Positions 43,379-53,924 of a stretch of 64,000 bases of DNA are shown one piece after another; the first letter of the stretch is position 1, and every line of letters starts with the position of its first letter. A program made the position numbers and the translations under genes. This stretch comes from Photobacterium sp. JCM 19050 (GTDB lineage: Bacteria > Pseudomonadota > Gammaproteobacteria > Enterobacterales > Vibrionaceae): assembly GCA_001310455.1 (NCBI GenBank), contig BAXG01000019.1:1-64000 (forward strand). Reading direction: 5' to 3'. The notes under the pieces are model-generated. The model was not told the DNA's origin. It worked only from the letters and a program-made list of their open reading frames with translations, and did no database searches.

Positions 43379-43697
43379 TGTTTTAACGATCCCGGATTGA
43401 AGTTGACCTAACCTTATCGGGGAAGCCACGCCACGGCAACCCTGAGACAGGCCAGCAACAAGTAAACCCCTAAATTTTAAAAGGTTACTTATGGCAATTT
43501 CTGATATAAAACTATACACCTAATATCAATGCTTTGAGCATTCGCCTCAACCTCAATTGGCAACACCTATCAAAACAATCAATAAGGACGATTGGAGCTA
43601 TCAAGTGCGCCAGCACATAATAGCTACATCAACACGGAGCAAGGCGTAAAAAACTCCGTGTAAGACACAACGAATCAAATGTTTAAGGAGCGACACC
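43379..43697. promoter_or_regulatory. Intergenic region between oxyR and prx-grx
   Basis: AT-rich, 319 bases, expected to carry the divergent promoters and an OxyR site. Fragments with GAT/ATC dyads occur at about 43500-43530 and 43570-43610, but none gives a clear four-element OxyR pattern by eye. Nothing else was recognised. Confidence 0.35.
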
Positions 43698-44426
43698 ATG
43701 TTTGCATCGAAAGAAGGCCAAAACGTACCTCAGGTTACTTTCCACACTCGTAAAGGCGACCAGTGGGTTGACGTAACCACCAAAGAGCTGTTCGAAAACA
43801 AAACTGTTATCGTATTCAGCCTGCCAGGTGCGTTTACTCCGACTTGTTCATCTTCACACCTGCCTCGCTACAACGAGCTGTTCCCTGTATTCCAGCAAAA
43901 CGGCGTTGACAGCATCCTGTGTGTCTCAGTGAACGACACCTTCGTAATGAACGCATGGAAGGACGACCAGGAAGCTGAAAACATCACCTTCATCCCAGAC
44001 GGCAACGGTGAGTTCACTGAGCAAATGGGCATGCTGGTAGACAAAGAAGACCTGGGCTTTGGCAAGCGTTCATGGCGTTACAGCATGCTGGTTAAGAACG
44101 GCGTGGTTGAAAAGATGTTTGTTGAACCAAACGAGCCAGGCGACCCGTTCAAAGTTTCTGACGCCGACACCATGCTGGCTTACGTGGCACCAGAGCAGAA
44201 GCTGCAAGAATCTATCACTGTATTCACCAAGCCTGGCTGCCCATTCTGTGCCAAAGCGAAGCAACTGCTGATCGACAAAGGCCTGCAGTACGAAGAAGTC
44301 ATTCTGGGTAAAGATGCAACTACCGTGAGCCTGCGTGCCATCACCGGCCGTGCAACAGTTCCTCAGGTATTTATCGGTGGCCGTCACATTGGTGGCAGCG
44401 AAGACCTGGAAGCCTACTTCGCCTAA
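43698..44426 (+). CDS. Peroxiredoxin-glutaredoxin hybrid
   Basis: Glutathione-dependent peroxidase of the type known from Haemophilus and Vibrio. 242 residues, intact. The N-terminal Prx5-like domain has the peroxidatic Cys in [16 protein letters not shown] (about residue 50); the C-terminal glutaredoxin domain (from about residue 168) has the CPFC active site in [16 protein letters not shown] and the GSH-binding TVPQVFIGG. Good AAGGAG ribosome-binding site. Next to oxyR and followed by a flavin disulfide reductase, so it likely belongs to a peroxide response unit. Confidence 0.95.
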   Translation: MFASKEGQNVPQVTFHTRKGDQWVDVTTKELFENKTVIVFSLPGAFTPTCSSSHLPRYNELFPVFQQNGVDSILCVSVNDTFVMNAWKDDQEAENITFIPDGNGEFTEQMGMLVDKEDLGFGKRSWRYSMLVKNGVVEKMFVEPNEPGDPFKVSDADTMLAYVAPEQKLQESITVFTKPGCPFCAKAKQLLIDKGLQYEEVILGKDATTVSLRAITGRATVPQVFIGGRHIGGSEDLEAYFA

Positions 44427-44438
44427 TCAGCGAAAGTA

Positions 44439-44469
44439 AAAAAAGGCGGCCAACAAGCCGCCTTTTTTA
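44439..44469 (+). terminator. Terminator after prx-grx
   Basis: GGCGGC-CAACAA-GCCGCC with six T residues behind and an A-run before, 13 bases after the stop. Confidence 0.95.
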
Positions 44470-44515
44470 ATACCAAAACAACAAAGCAACAGACGTGAAT
44501 TCGCCGGAGAAGAGT

Positions 44516-45967
44516 ATGAAAACCCTGAATGTTGATGTCGCAGTCATTGGTGGTGGTACCGCAGGCCTTGGTGCTTACCGTGCAGCCAAAGAGCACACAG
44601 ACAGTGTCGTAATGATTGAAGGCGGCCCTTACGGAACCACTTGTGCCCGAGTGGGTTGTATGCCTTCCAAGCTACTGATTGCAGCTGCAGAAGCTGTGCA
44701 TCACATTGAGAAAGCCCCTGGCTTTGGTGTTCACCCAATGGGCGAGACTAAAATCAATGGCCGGGAAGTGATGGACCGCGTTAAGCGCGAACGCGACCGC
44801 TTTGTGGGTTTCGTACTGGAAGGTGTAGACAGCATTCCGGCTGAAGACAAAATTCGCGGCTTTGCACGCTTTATTGATGACAACACTCTGGTGGTGGATG
44901 ACCACACCACCATCAATGCCAAGCGCATTGTTATCGCAACCGGCTCCCGCCCAAGCTGGCCAGCCGTCTGGAACGAGCTTGGTGACCGCCTGATCATTAA
45001 CGATGACGTTTTTGAGTGGGATGACCTGCCAGAATCTGTTGCAGTATTTGGCCCGGGTGTTATTGGCCTGGAGCTGGGCCAGTCACTGCATCGCCTTGGT
45101 GTAAATGTACTGATGTTCGGTATGGGTGGCCAGGTTGGCCCACTGACTGACCCGCAAGTAATGGCTTACGCTGACAAAACATTCAGCGAAGAATTCTATC
45201 TCGATGCCGACTCCAAGGTTGATATGATGCAGCGTGAAGGCGACAAGGTCTTCATTCGCTATCAGGATAAATCCGGTGATATGCAGGAAACCCTGGTTGA
45301 TTACGTACTGGCAGCCACCGGCCGACGCCCTAACGTTGATAACATTGGCATCGAAAACACCACGCTGACCCTGGATGCCCGTGGCGTTCCGTTGGCGGAC
45401 AAGTTCACCATGCAAACCAGTGTGGATTCTATCTTCATTGCCGGCGATGCCAGCAACCAGATCCCACTGCTGCACGAAGCGGCTGATCAGGCACGAATTG
45501 CCGGAGACAATGCTGGACGCTTCCCTGAAATCCGCGTCGGCCTTCGCCGCAGCAAGATCTCAGCGGTGTTCAGTGATCCGCAAATCGGAATGGTGGGCGA
45601 AAGCTTCCGAGAAATCAGCCAGCGCCTTGGCACCTGTGGCTGTTTTGAAACCGGTGAAGTGTCTTTCGAAAACCAGGGACGTTCACGCGTTATGCTCCGC
45701 AACAAAGGCATGCTGCGTGTTTACGGAGAGCAAGGAACCGGTCGCTTCCTGGGTGCAGAAATGATTGGCCCGGATGCTGAGCACATCGCACACCTGCTGG
45801 CCTGGGCACACCAGAACCAGATGACCGTATCCCAGATGCTGGATATGCCGTTCTACCACCCGGTAGTGGAAGAAGGCCTGCGCACAGCACTGCGTGACCT
45901 GAATGCCAGACTGAAACTGGGCCCAGAAATGATTAAGCACTGCCTGGACTGCGGCCCAGGTTGCTAA
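44516..45967 (+). CDS. FAD-dependent pyridine nucleotide-disulfide oxidoreductase, dihydrolipoyl dehydrogenase-like
   Basis: Intact 483-residue flavoenzyme: FAD site VAVIGGGTAGLGAYRAA, redox disulfide GTTCARVGCMPSK (C-x4-C), NAD(P)-site GPGVIGLELGQSLHRLG, second FAD site SIFIAGDASNQIPLLHEAADQA (split here as a motif region) and the catalytic His-Glu HPVVEEGLRTAL. It ends in CLDCGPGC, three extra cysteines not found in ordinary Lpd. No E2 or E1 genes are near, so it is unlikely to be the pyruvate dehydrogenase E3. Beside oxyR and prx-grx, it may reduce a thiol used in peroxide defence. A GTG at 44495 is an alternative start. Confidence 0.88.
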   Translation: MKTLNVDVAVIGGGTAGLGAYRAAKEHTDSVVMIEGGPYGTTCARVGCMPSKLLIAAAEAVHHIEKAPGFGVHPMGETKINGREVMDRVKRERDRFVGFVLEGVDSIPAEDKIRGFARFIDDNTLVVDDHTTINAKRIVIATGSRPSWPAVWNELGDRLIINDDVFEWDDLPESVAVFGPGVIGLELGQSLHRLGVNVLMFGMGGQVGPLTDPQVMAYADKTFSEEFYLDADSKVDMMQREGDKVFIRYQDKSGDMQETLVDYVLAATGRRPNVDNIGIENTTLTLDARGVPLADKFTMQTSVDSIFIAGDASNQIPLLHEAADQARIAGDNAGRFPEIRVGLRRSKISAVFSDPQIGMVGESFREISQRLGTCGCFETGEVSFENQGRSRVMLRNKGMLRVYGEQGTGRFLGAEMIGPDAEHIAHLLAWAHQNQMTVSQMLDMPFYHPVVEEGLRTALRDLNARLKLGPEMIKHCLDCGPGC

Positions 45968-46068
45968 CAGCGTTCGACATGAACACCGGGCCGGTGAACG
46001 CCGGCCCACAACAATCCTGCGAAACACCAATATTTTGAAGAACTGACCACGACAGGTTCTTTACCTTT

Positions 46069-46094
46069 GCCCCCACCCTCTGGGGGCTTTTTTT
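46069..46094 (+). terminator. Terminator after the disulfide reductase
   Basis: GCCCCCA-CCCTC-TGGGGGC followed by seven T residues. A second stem GGGCCGG/CCGGCCC lies upstream at about 45989-46008 without a T-run. Confidence 0.93.
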
Positions 46095-46208
46095 GTACAG
46101 CCCCTTTTCTTTATGTCTGAGCAGGCATAATCTGTGTATGGTTTTCCGGTCTATTATCATGCAGATCATATAGTTGGTCTGGATAACATCGTACGAAAGA
46201 GGCCTTCC

Positions 46209-46453
46209 ATGCGCTGCCGATTTTGCTCCAAAGACAATCCTTTTGCCCAGAAACTGGCCGATGCAAACGCTGTATGGCGCAGCTTACCGTTCTTAACCTC
46301 ATCCTTTGGCCGCTCTGGCTGGTAGGGTTCGAAGATGCCACTTCTGTCTGGGCTATCACCATATTATTTTTTGCCGGTGCCTGTGCCCTGCTTCTCTCTG
46401 CACACGTTATTGCCTTGCTGGTAAGGGAAGATAAAGCGGAAGGGAAAATCTGA
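46209..46453 (+). CDS. DUF3624 family protein (frameshifted)
   Basis: Small Vibrionaceae protein of about 81 residues. It begins MRCRFCSKDNPFAQKL and, after one G near 46257 is restored, continues GRCKRCMAQLTVLNLILWPL. The pairs CRFC and CKRC suggest a zinc knuckle; a hydrophobic stretch follows (two predicted membrane helices, LTVLNLILWPLWLVGF and ITILFFAGACALLLSAHVIA). The function is unknown. Confidence 0.82.
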
Positions 46454-46456
46454 CAG

Positions 46457-46490
46457 AAAAAAGGCGCCGGTTTCAGGCGCCTTTGTTGTT
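46457..46490. terminator. Bidirectional terminator between DUF3624 and the phosphatase
   Basis: AAAAAAGGCGCC stem with GGCGCCTTTGTTGTTT, seven-base loop, between two convergent genes. Confidence 0.92.
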
Positions 46491-46505
46491 TACAATCCGG
46501 CTCAG

Positions 46506-47980
46506 TTATTTCGCAAGGCCGGTTGCTTCATTGATTACGTGGTAAATATAGTTCTGCTCAACAACACCCTGGAACAGCCACGCCTGCGGGCCACGGGCCA
46601 TAATAGCGACATCTTCACCAGAGTGGGTTTCCGAGCCCAGGCGTACAACCGCCTGCTGCAGGTAATCAACATCCAGCACGTCTTTCTCATCTGGATTGGC
46701 TCGTGCACCGTCTACTGCACCCGGGCCGTTACCGTAAACCAGAGTAGTGTAATTCTTGCCGTCCTTATCCTCGTTAAACTTGCCCTTTTGCTTTGACAGG
46801 CCAAGGATAGGGTTGCCACGCTCAGCATAGCCGTTCATCACCAGGGTATGCGCATGGTCAGCCGTGACGATAATCAGCGTGTCTTCCTGGTTGGTTTTTT
46901 CCAGGGCGACCTTGATAGCGTCGTCATATGCCAGGGTATCCTCCAGCGCACGAGCGGCATTACCGGCATGGTGGGCATGGTCAATACGGCCTGCTTCAAC
47001 CATCATCACGTAACCGTCTTTATCCTTGCTCAGGATATCAATCGCCTTTGAAGTCATCTCAGCCAGTGACGGCTCATTGTTGTCTTTCTGACGGTCGGCT
47101 TCATACTGCATGTGCGAGTTTTCGAACAGGCCAAATACGCGCTCGGTTTTCTCAGCATCAATTGCATCAAAGCCCTTGCGGTCATAAACGAACTCGCCTT
47201 TCGGGTAACGGGTTTCCCACTCCGCAATCAGGTTGCGGCCATCCTTACGCTTACCTTTCTTGCCTTCGGTTTCCGGGTCAGCCATGTCTGCCGGAATAAA
47301 CTCACGACGGCCACCACCAAATGCAACCTGGAAGCCTTCACCGGCATCAAATTCAACAAACTGGGTAGCGATGTCCACACAACCCTGATTCTTGGCAATG
47401 TTAGGCAGTTTGCCGTCATTTTCCCAGTTGCGGTCAGCAGAGTGCGCATACGCTGTAGCCGGGGTAGCGTGGGTCAGGCGCGCAGTAGAAATCACACCCA
47501 GCGCCTTGCCCTGCTCACCGGCCATTTCAAAAATAGTCTTGGTTTCGTTGCCGTTAGCCATGTTGCAAAAGCCACGCTGGACCTTGTCGCTCACAGAGAT
47601 AACACCCGCTTTGGTCTTCACTCCGCTGACCATGGCTGTTGCGGTACCGGCTGAATCCGGGGTTTGCATATCGGTGTTGTAGGTTTTTGCCAGCGCCACA
47701 TTTGGCAGGCTTTCCATCATCAGGCTGTTTTCCTCACCGCTCTGACCTTGCTTCTGGCCGGCATAAATACGGGCAGCAGTGATGGTACCACGCTCATGCC
47801 GTCACCAACAAACAGGATGACATTTTTGGCTTTACCGGTAATGGGCTTGTTCGCCATGGCTTTTTCGATCGCACTCTGGCCGTCGGTGTACCAAGAGTCA
47901 TTTTGCTGAGGAACGGCAGCGGCTGCAGACAGGGCAATAACAGCGGCAGCAACCGCTGAGAAAATCGAGACTTTTTTCAT
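46506..47980 (-). CDS. phoA: Alkaline phosphatase (frameshifted)
   Basis: Periplasmic zinc/magnesium phosphomonoesterase that releases phosphate. The restored 491 residues have a signal peptide (MKKVSIFSAVAAAVIALSAA), metal site ILFVGDGMSV, the nucleophile serine in TPDSAGTATAMVSGVK, metal ligands in VMMVEAGRIDHAHHAG and TADHAHT, and a zinc His near THSGEDV. One base is missing near 47797. A Pho-box-like sequence lies 51 bases upstream. Symbol by homology; the family also includes the cold-active Vibrio phosphatase. Confidence 0.92.
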
Positions 47981-48030
47981 TGCAAACTCCATGCAAAGTG
48001 ATAAAAACCCGCCCATAATCTGGACTCCAC

Positions 48031-48048
48031 ATGACAGTTCGCTTACAA
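48031..48048 (-). promoter_or_regulatory. Candidate Pho box
   Basis: Minus-strand TTGTAAG-CGAA-CTGTCAT: the second repeat is a perfect CTGTCAT, the first matches at four of seven positions, and the spacer is four bases as for PhoB sites. It lies 51 bases upstream of the phosphatase start. Confidence 0.5.
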
Positions 48049-48119
48049 ACCGTACAATGTAACACGCTTACTTTTATGAAGTTTTTTTGTACGCGTCAGA
48101 TTTTCAGCACCAGTGGATA

Positions 48120-48282
48120 CTCATACCAACGGAGTTGGGTCAGAGATAACGCAGGAGAAATCATATTATTTAAGGTGCAAGTTGCAGGTTCGAGTGGGGC
48201 TAACATCAATACGAGCAACAAAGAAATGGATGATTTCAACCAGTCAGAATGGTCAATGAAGTAGTCTGATTGGTATTGGTGA
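48120..48282. repeat. Possible degenerate repeat element
   Basis: A noncoding block of about 160 bases bounded by ATACCAA on the left and TTGGTAT on the right, between the phosphatase promoter and the argH terminator. A short plus-strand frame over it has no support. It resembles intergenic repeats of vibrios, but only weak terminal symmetry is visible. Confidence 0.3.
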
Positions 48283-48303
48283 TAAGGGAGTTAATCCCGT
48301 TGG

Positions 48304-48333
48304 GATAAAAGAAACCCGGCGCGAAGGCCGGGC
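48304..48333 (-). terminator. Terminator of the arg operon
   Basis: Minus-strand CCCGGC/GCCGGG stem followed by TTTCTTTT, 43 bases after the argH stop. Confidence 0.88.
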
Positions 48334-48375
48334 AAACAGGCTTTGAAGCAAAACGTTAATCGGTTGTGTTGCCTG

Positions 48376-50250
48376 TCAGGCAACGTTGGCTCTGGCAATC
48401 AGCAGGTCGCGGTCAAAGGTGTATTCCAGCGCCACTTCATCACAGGCATGAAGACGTGGGCAGCGTTCGCAATCTTTCATCACCTTCTCCGGCAACAGCG
48501 ACTTCGAGGTCGGCATAAAGCCTTGCCGCATAAAGAACTCCGGCACCCGGGTCAGGACAAAGACTTTCTTGATCGCCATGTTGTTGGCTTTTTTCAGCAG
48601 GTCAAGGACGATGGCCTTGCCATGCCCCTGCCCCTGCCAGCCGGCTTCAACACCAAGGGATCGGATTTCAGCCAGCCCGCTGTCATAAACATACAAAGAC
48701 GCACATCCGGTAACCTGGCCGTGGTGTTCAGCAACTGCGAAGGAACCAATATCCCTCACCAACTCGTTGCGCTCACGCGGGAGGTTTTCGCCCAATCCGG
48801 CCCAGTACACCACCATGCTTCAATGGAGTCGAGGTCTGTCAGGCGGGCGGAGCGGACACGCACTGCCGGTGAATAACGCTTATCCAGTCGCTTTTTCGCC
48901 TCGGACACGGCGTGTTCGACCTGATGCGGCGCAACACCACCCAGAGCGGAACGTTTGGCAAGGCAGGATTCAATAGTCAGAATCGGGTAAACGTCTTCTC
49001 CGATAACCGGGGAGAAGCGCTGCAATTCATCCAGCGACATCTCTTCCAGCGCACAACCTTTTTCAATGGCGGCCACAACGGCTTCACCGACAATATGATG
49101 CGCTTCACGGAAAGGTATGCCTTTGGCAACCAAGTAATCTGCAAGCTCCGTGGCATTGGAATATCCTTGCATGGCGGCTTCCAGGGTACGCGCTTTGTTT
49201 ACCTTGATGCCGTCAAAGCAAAGGGCTGCCATTTCCATACAGTCATGCCAGGTATCCAGGGCATCAAAGAGCCCTTCCTTGTCTTCCTGCATGTCCTTGT
49301 TGTAGGCCAGCGGCAGCGCTTTTACGGTCATCATCATACCGGCCAGCGAGCCATAAACCCGGCCGGTTTTACCACGGATAAGTTCCAGGGCATCCGGGTT
49401 TTTCTTCTGTGGCATCAGGGATGAACCGGATGTCACCTTGTCTGAAAGCTCGATAAAACCGGACTCGCCGGAATTATAGAAAATCATGTCTTCCGCAAGA
49501 CGAGACAGGTGCAGCATGGAAATGGAGGCGATAGACATCAGCTCCATCACATGATCGCGGTCAGAAACAGAATCGAGACTGTTACGGGTAGCACGGCGGA
49601 AACCGAGGTTATGCGCCAGCGCTTCGCGGTCCATCGGATAGCTGTCCCAGCCAGGGCACCAGAGCCCAGCGGCAGGTGTCCAGGCGGTGGATGGCATCGG
49701 AAAGGCGCGAATAGTCGCGCTCGAACATTTCCACATAAGCCAGACACCAGTGAGCAAATGTCACCGGCTGGGCACGTTGTAAATGGGTGTAACCCGGCAG
49801 AACGGTATCCTGATGCTCAGCCGCTACCGCAACCATTTGGTTCAGGAGCTGGTCCAGGGTCAGGAGAAGTTGCTGGCCTTGCTGGCGACACCACAACTTG
49901 AGGTCTGTTGCCACCTGGTCGTTACGGGAACGGCCGGTGTGCAGTTTCTTACCCAGGTCACCGACCCGGGCAATCAGTTGCTGCTCTACCCAGCTATGGA
50001 TATCTTCAGCATCAGAGCGGAGGATTTGCTCCGGGTCTTCCATCACCGCGAGTTTGAGCTCATTGAGCGCCAACTCCAGGCGTTGCTGCTCGTCTTCGGT
50101 CAGAACATCCACCGAGCGCAGCGCCTTTGACCAGGCAATCGACCCAACAATATCCTGTTCTGCCAGGCGGTAGTCAAAACGCAGTGAATCATTAAACTGC
50201 TTGAACCTTACGTCCGCTGCCTGACTGAACCGTCCGCCCCATAATGCCAT
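48376..50250 (-). CDS. argH: Argininosuccinate lyase fused to N-acetylglutamate synthase-type GNAT domain (three missing bases)
   Basis: Bifunctional arginine-synthesis protein of about 625 residues. Residues 1-460 are argininosuccinate lyase ([46 protein letters not shown], signature [12 protein letters not shown]). Residues 465-625 are a GNAT acetyltransferase ([20 protein letters not shown]), which in Vibrio and Moritella ArgH(A) fusions makes N-acetylglutamate. Two bases are missing at 49645-49672 ([19 protein letters not shown]) and one C near 48818 (SIEAMVVYW). Last gene of argC-argB-argG-argH. Confidence 0.93.
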
Positions 50251-50290
50251 GTTACTTCTCCTTGTTTTCCGACAAGCTCACTGAATCCAT

Positions 50291-51502
50291 TTATTTTTGC
50301 TTTTGGCTGTTCAGCGCGCGGATACGGCTTGCCAGTGAGTACAGACGGATAAAGCCGCCCGCATGGCTGTGGTCGTAAACCTCATCTTCACCGAAGGTCG
50401 CAAACTCTTCCGAGTACAGGCTGTTGGCAGAGCGCTTCTGGACCGCAGTCGCCTGACCTTTGTAGAGCTTGATAACCACTTCGCCGCTGACCATGTCGGC
50501 CAGCGTACCAGCCGCCGCCAGAACTGACTGGCACAGCGGGGTAAACCAACGGCCATCATAGATGAGGTGAGATGCTTTCAGTGCCAGCTCTTCACGGAAC
50601 AGGAAGGAGTCTTTGTCCAGCACCAGCTGCTCAACCGCACGCAGAGCTTCCATCATAATGGTGCCTCCCGGGGTTTCATAGCAGCCGCGTGATTTAATGC
50701 CGACCAGACGGTTTTCTACAATATCGATACGGCCGACGCCGTGCTTGGCACCCAGTTGGTTGAGGTAATCCAGAGCCTTGTACGGAGAAAGGCTCTCACC
50801 GTTCACCGCTACTACTTCACCCTGCTCTACCTTCAGGCTCACATACTCGGCTTCATTTGGTGCCTGCTCAGGATCGACAGTCCACACCCAGCAAAGCTCA
50901 TTTGGCTGGTTCCAGGTATCTTCCAGCACACCGCCTTCGGTAGAAATATGCCAGGCGTTTGCATCACGTGAGTAGATTTTTTCCAGAGAAGCAGTGGTCG
51001 GAATATTGCGCTCCGCCAGGTAATCGAGCAGTGCTTCACGGCTTCTCAGATCCCACTCACGCCAAGGGGCAATCACGGAGAGGTGCGGAGCCAGTGCAGC
51101 ATAAGTGCTTTCAAAACGAACCTGGTCATTACCCTTACCGGTACAACCGTGGCAAACGGCATCTGCACCTTCAGCCAGCGCAGCTTCAACCTGGGCTTTG
51201 GCGATAATCGGACGGGCCATTGAGGTACCGAGCAGGTATTTACCTTCATACACCGCACCGGTTTTCAGGCTTGGGTAGATGTAATCAGCAACCATCTCTT
51301 CCTTGAGATCCGCCACGATGCACTTAACCGCACCGGAAGCGATCGCCTTTTCTTCGATACCAACCAGCTCTTCCTCGCCCTGACCAACATCGGCCACGAA
51401 TGCGATGACTTCACAGTCATAGTTTTCTTTCAGCCAGGGAATGATTGCCGACGTATCCAGACCGCCTGAGTACGCCAATACAACTTTGCTTACTTTGCTC
51501 AT
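50291..51502 (-). CDS. argG: Argininosuccinate synthase
   Basis: ATP-dependent ligase joining citrulline and aspartate. Intact, 403 residues, of the shorter type common in Vibrio rather than the 447-residue E. coli type. PP-loop [18 protein letters not shown] near the start; [14 protein letters not shown] and a typical end. It lies 93 bases after argB; argF, which sits here in many vibrios, is absent. Confidence 0.97.
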   Translation of the reverse strand: MSKVSKVVLAYSGGLDTSAIIPWLKENYDCEVIAFVADVGQGEEELVGIEEKAIASGAVKCIVADLKEEMVADYIYPSLKTGAVYEGKYLLGTSMARPIIAKAQVEAALAEGADAVCHGCTGKGNDQVRFESTYAALAPHLSVIAPWREWDLRSREALLDYLAERNIPTTASLEKIYSRDANAWHISTEGGVLEDTWNQPNELCWVWTVDPEQAPNEAEYVSLKVEQGEVVAVNGESLSPYKALDYLNQLGAKHGVGRIDIVENRLVGIKSRGCYETPGGTIMMEALRAVEQLVLDKDSFLFREELALKASHLIYDGRWFTPLCQSVLAAAGTLADMVSGEVVIKLYKGQATAVQKRSANSLYSEEFATFGEDEVYDHSHAGGFIRLYSLASRIRALNSQKQK

Positions 51503-51595
51503 TTTGCTTCTCCTTCCATGTCCGCTCAGGCGGTCGCCCCTGGCGGCAAGATAACGAATTGAAAATCCTGTTTGAAAATTCGCTGAACCGGGCTC

Positions 51596-52375
51596 TTACA
51601 CAGAGAACCGGGTTCCAATGCTGTGGCCGTCAAAAAGGTCAGCCAATTTATCTGGGTAACGCCAGGTCGCTACTTCAATCGGACGACCCAGGGCTTTTGC
51701 AGCTTCAAAGGCTGCTTCTACTTTCACCACCATGCCGTCTGTAATCACCCCTTTATCAATCAGGGTATGCGCTTCTTGTTCGGTAAGGCTTGGCAACAAT
51801 TTACCTTTGCCATCCAGTACGCCACTGACATCGGAAAGCAGAACCAGCTCTGCATCCAATACAGCAGCCACTGCAACAGCCGCCTGGTCGGCATTGATGT
51901 TCATCAGGTTACCTTCACCATCAATACCGATAGAGCTGATAACCGGCAACGTACCGGTTGCAAGCAACGCCTGCAGAACACTGGAATCACCCGGTGTCGC
52001 CTTACCGACGGCACCAAGTTCCGGATCCAGTTGGGTAATTTTGCAAAGGTTGCCGTCCGCAAGGGACAGGCCGACGGCGCTGATCCCGTTTTTGACCGCT
52101 TCTGCCATCAGGAGCTTGTTAGCGGTGCCGGCCAGCGCCCCGGTGATGTAGTTGATGTGGTCAAACGGGGTGACGCGCAGGCCATTTTTCTTTACGGTCG
52201 GCAGGTCGAGGCCTTTCATCAGATCATCAACCAGGTAACCGCCACCGTGGACAATCACCAGCGGACGCTGGGCGTTTTCACGATAGTCACTGATCGCAGT
52301 AAACAACTTGTGAAGCGTTTCGCCGCAGGAAAGTACCGCGCCGCCGAGCTTTATGACCAAAGGAACCTGACTCAT
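51596..52375 (-). CDS. argB: Acetylglutamate kinase
   Basis: Phosphorylates N-acetylglutamate, the second step of arginine synthesis. Intact, 259 residues. Phosphate loop [25 protein letters not shown], and [21 protein letters not shown]. It lies 11 bases after argC. It lacks the N-terminal extension typical of arginine-inhibited hexameric enzymes, so it is E. coli-like. Confidence 0.96.
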   Translation of the reverse strand: MSQVPLVIKLGGAVLSCGETLHKLFTAISDYRENAQRPLVIVHGGGYLVDDLMKGLDLPTVKKNGLRVTPFDHINYITGALAGTANKLLMAEAVKNGISAVGLSLADGNLCKITQLDPELGAVGKATPGDSSVLQALLATGTLPVISSIGIDGEGNLMNINADQAAVAVAAVLDAELVLLSDVSGVLDGKGKLLPSLTEQEAHTLIDKGVITDGMVVKVEAAFEAAKALGRPIEVATWRYPDKLADLFDGHSIGTRFSV

Positions 52376-52386
52376 GGATACTCTCC

Positions 52387-53391
52387 TTAAACCAGCGCCG
52401 TGTCAGGCGCAAATCCGAAACGAATATTGAGACATTGCATTGCCTGTCCGGAGGCACCCTTTAGCAGGTTGTCGATGGCTGACACCAAAATGACGTGTTG
52501 GCCTTTTACATGCCAGCCGATATCGCAAAAGCAGGTGTTCTGAACTGACTGGAGCTTGGCAGAAACACCGTTCCCAAGGGGCCTTACCATTGGGGTATCG
52601 GCATAAGCCGATTCCAACGCCTGGCTGATATCAGCTCCGTGACACCCTCTGCCAGCTTTGCCGTAATAGTTGCCAGAATGCCACGCTTAAAATTACCAAG
52701 ATGCGGAGTGAAAATAACCTCACAGCCAAGGTGAGCTGCAATCTCTGGCTGGTGACGGTGACTAAAAACGCCGTAAGGGTGAAGGCTGACCTCACAGAAA
52801 CTGTTGGTCATGGAAGCTTTGCGACCGGCACCTGACACACCGGATGTCGCATTGATAACCGGCCACTGAGCAAGATCCAAAAGCCCTTTCTGAACCAATG
52901 GTTTCAGAGCCAGCTGAGATGCAGTCGGGTAGCAACCGGGAACGGCTATCATGTCTGCGTGGGCAATTTGCTCTGCGTTCCACTCCGCCAGGCCATAAAC
53001 CGTCTTGTCGAGGATATCTTTATGCTGATGGGCAAAGCCATAGTAGTCGGTATAGAAACTGTCACCCTGAACACGGTAAGCACCGGACAGGTCAAACACC
53101 TTACAGCCTTCACTGAGGAAAACAGGGACCAGGTCGTGACTTACTTCGTGTGCTGTCGCAAGAAAACCACGTCTGCATCTTTAGCAACATCTTCCGGTTT
53201 ATCCATTGCGGTAACCGGCATATCCACAACGCCTTTCAGCTGGCCGTGCAGGTCACTGAGCAGCTTCCCCGCATCTGCACTGTTGGCCGAAACATAAAGG
53301 CTTCCAATGTCAGGTGGGGGTGGTCATGAATCATTTTCGCCAATTCGGCGCCGGTATATCCGGTCGCACCGACAATCACTGTCTTTAACAT
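52387..53391 (-). CDS. argC: N-acetyl-gamma-glutamyl-phosphate reductase (three missing bases)
   Basis: NADPH-dependent reductase, third step of arginine synthesis. The restored 335 residues show [20 protein letters not shown] (NADP loop), [10 protein letters not shown], catalytic Cys in [17 protein letters not shown], and [12 protein letters not shown]. Bases are missing near 53309 (T), 53161 (G) and 52616. It heads the operon; a double ARG box lies upstream. An ATG three bases further upstream is an alternative start. No argE is present on the other side. Confidence 0.95.
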
Positions 53392-53561
53392 CATGTTACG
53401 AAATCCTGTTCAAATCTTTAAATCGGGAGGAAGTGAATAGCAGTCAATGCCACACTTTTCCGGACAGGCCGGATTGAAAGCTCAGGAGAGGCGTCGTCGG
53501 TAGGTGAAAATGCGTGCTGTAAAGCAAAAATCCATGGTGGTGATATCCCTGTCACACGTTA

Positions 53562-53600
53562 AAACATTTTTATTCATACATTGTGAATATAAATGTAGTT
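53562..53600. promoter_or_regulatory. Double ARG box (ArgR operator) upstream of argC
   Basis: Two 18-base sites separated by exactly three bases: box 1 (53562-53579) with its right half ATTCA perfect, box 2 (53583-53600) with its left half TGAAT perfect and AT-rich centre. This is the paired layout bound by hexameric ArgR. The surrounding gap to ppc (53392-53924) is AT-rich and otherwise holds promoters. Confidence 0.7.
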
Positions 53601-53924
53601 TTACTGGTTATTGAACTGTGTGTCAACCGTTAATCATTTAAATAGTAAACGCAATGCGTTTTCCGGGTGTTAACATCATTAACCTGGCCGTTAATAATCA
53701 CAGCGGTGACAGACGCTGAAACGGCGTATTTGCATTCATTTGTTGTAAAATTACATAACAAATGACAAATACTGACCAAAATCATAAAGAACGCCGATTC
53801 GGCAAATTTAGACAAAAGGCCTATTGATTTTCAGACGCAGGCAGGGATAGATTGCTGTATGGACGTCTTTGTTGCTGACAGCAACAACCATAATGGACGT
53901 AACAAATTTACGAGATGGAAACCT

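Noticed and set aside
43379..43697. A defined OxyR binding site
   Set aside because: Dyad fragments exist, but none fits the four-element spacing well enough to claim a position.
48031..48264. Plus-strand frame of 77 residues after the phosphatase promoter
   Set aside because: It begins inside the phosphatase promoter region, has no ribosome-binding site or recognisable domain, and overlaps a possible degenerate repeat.
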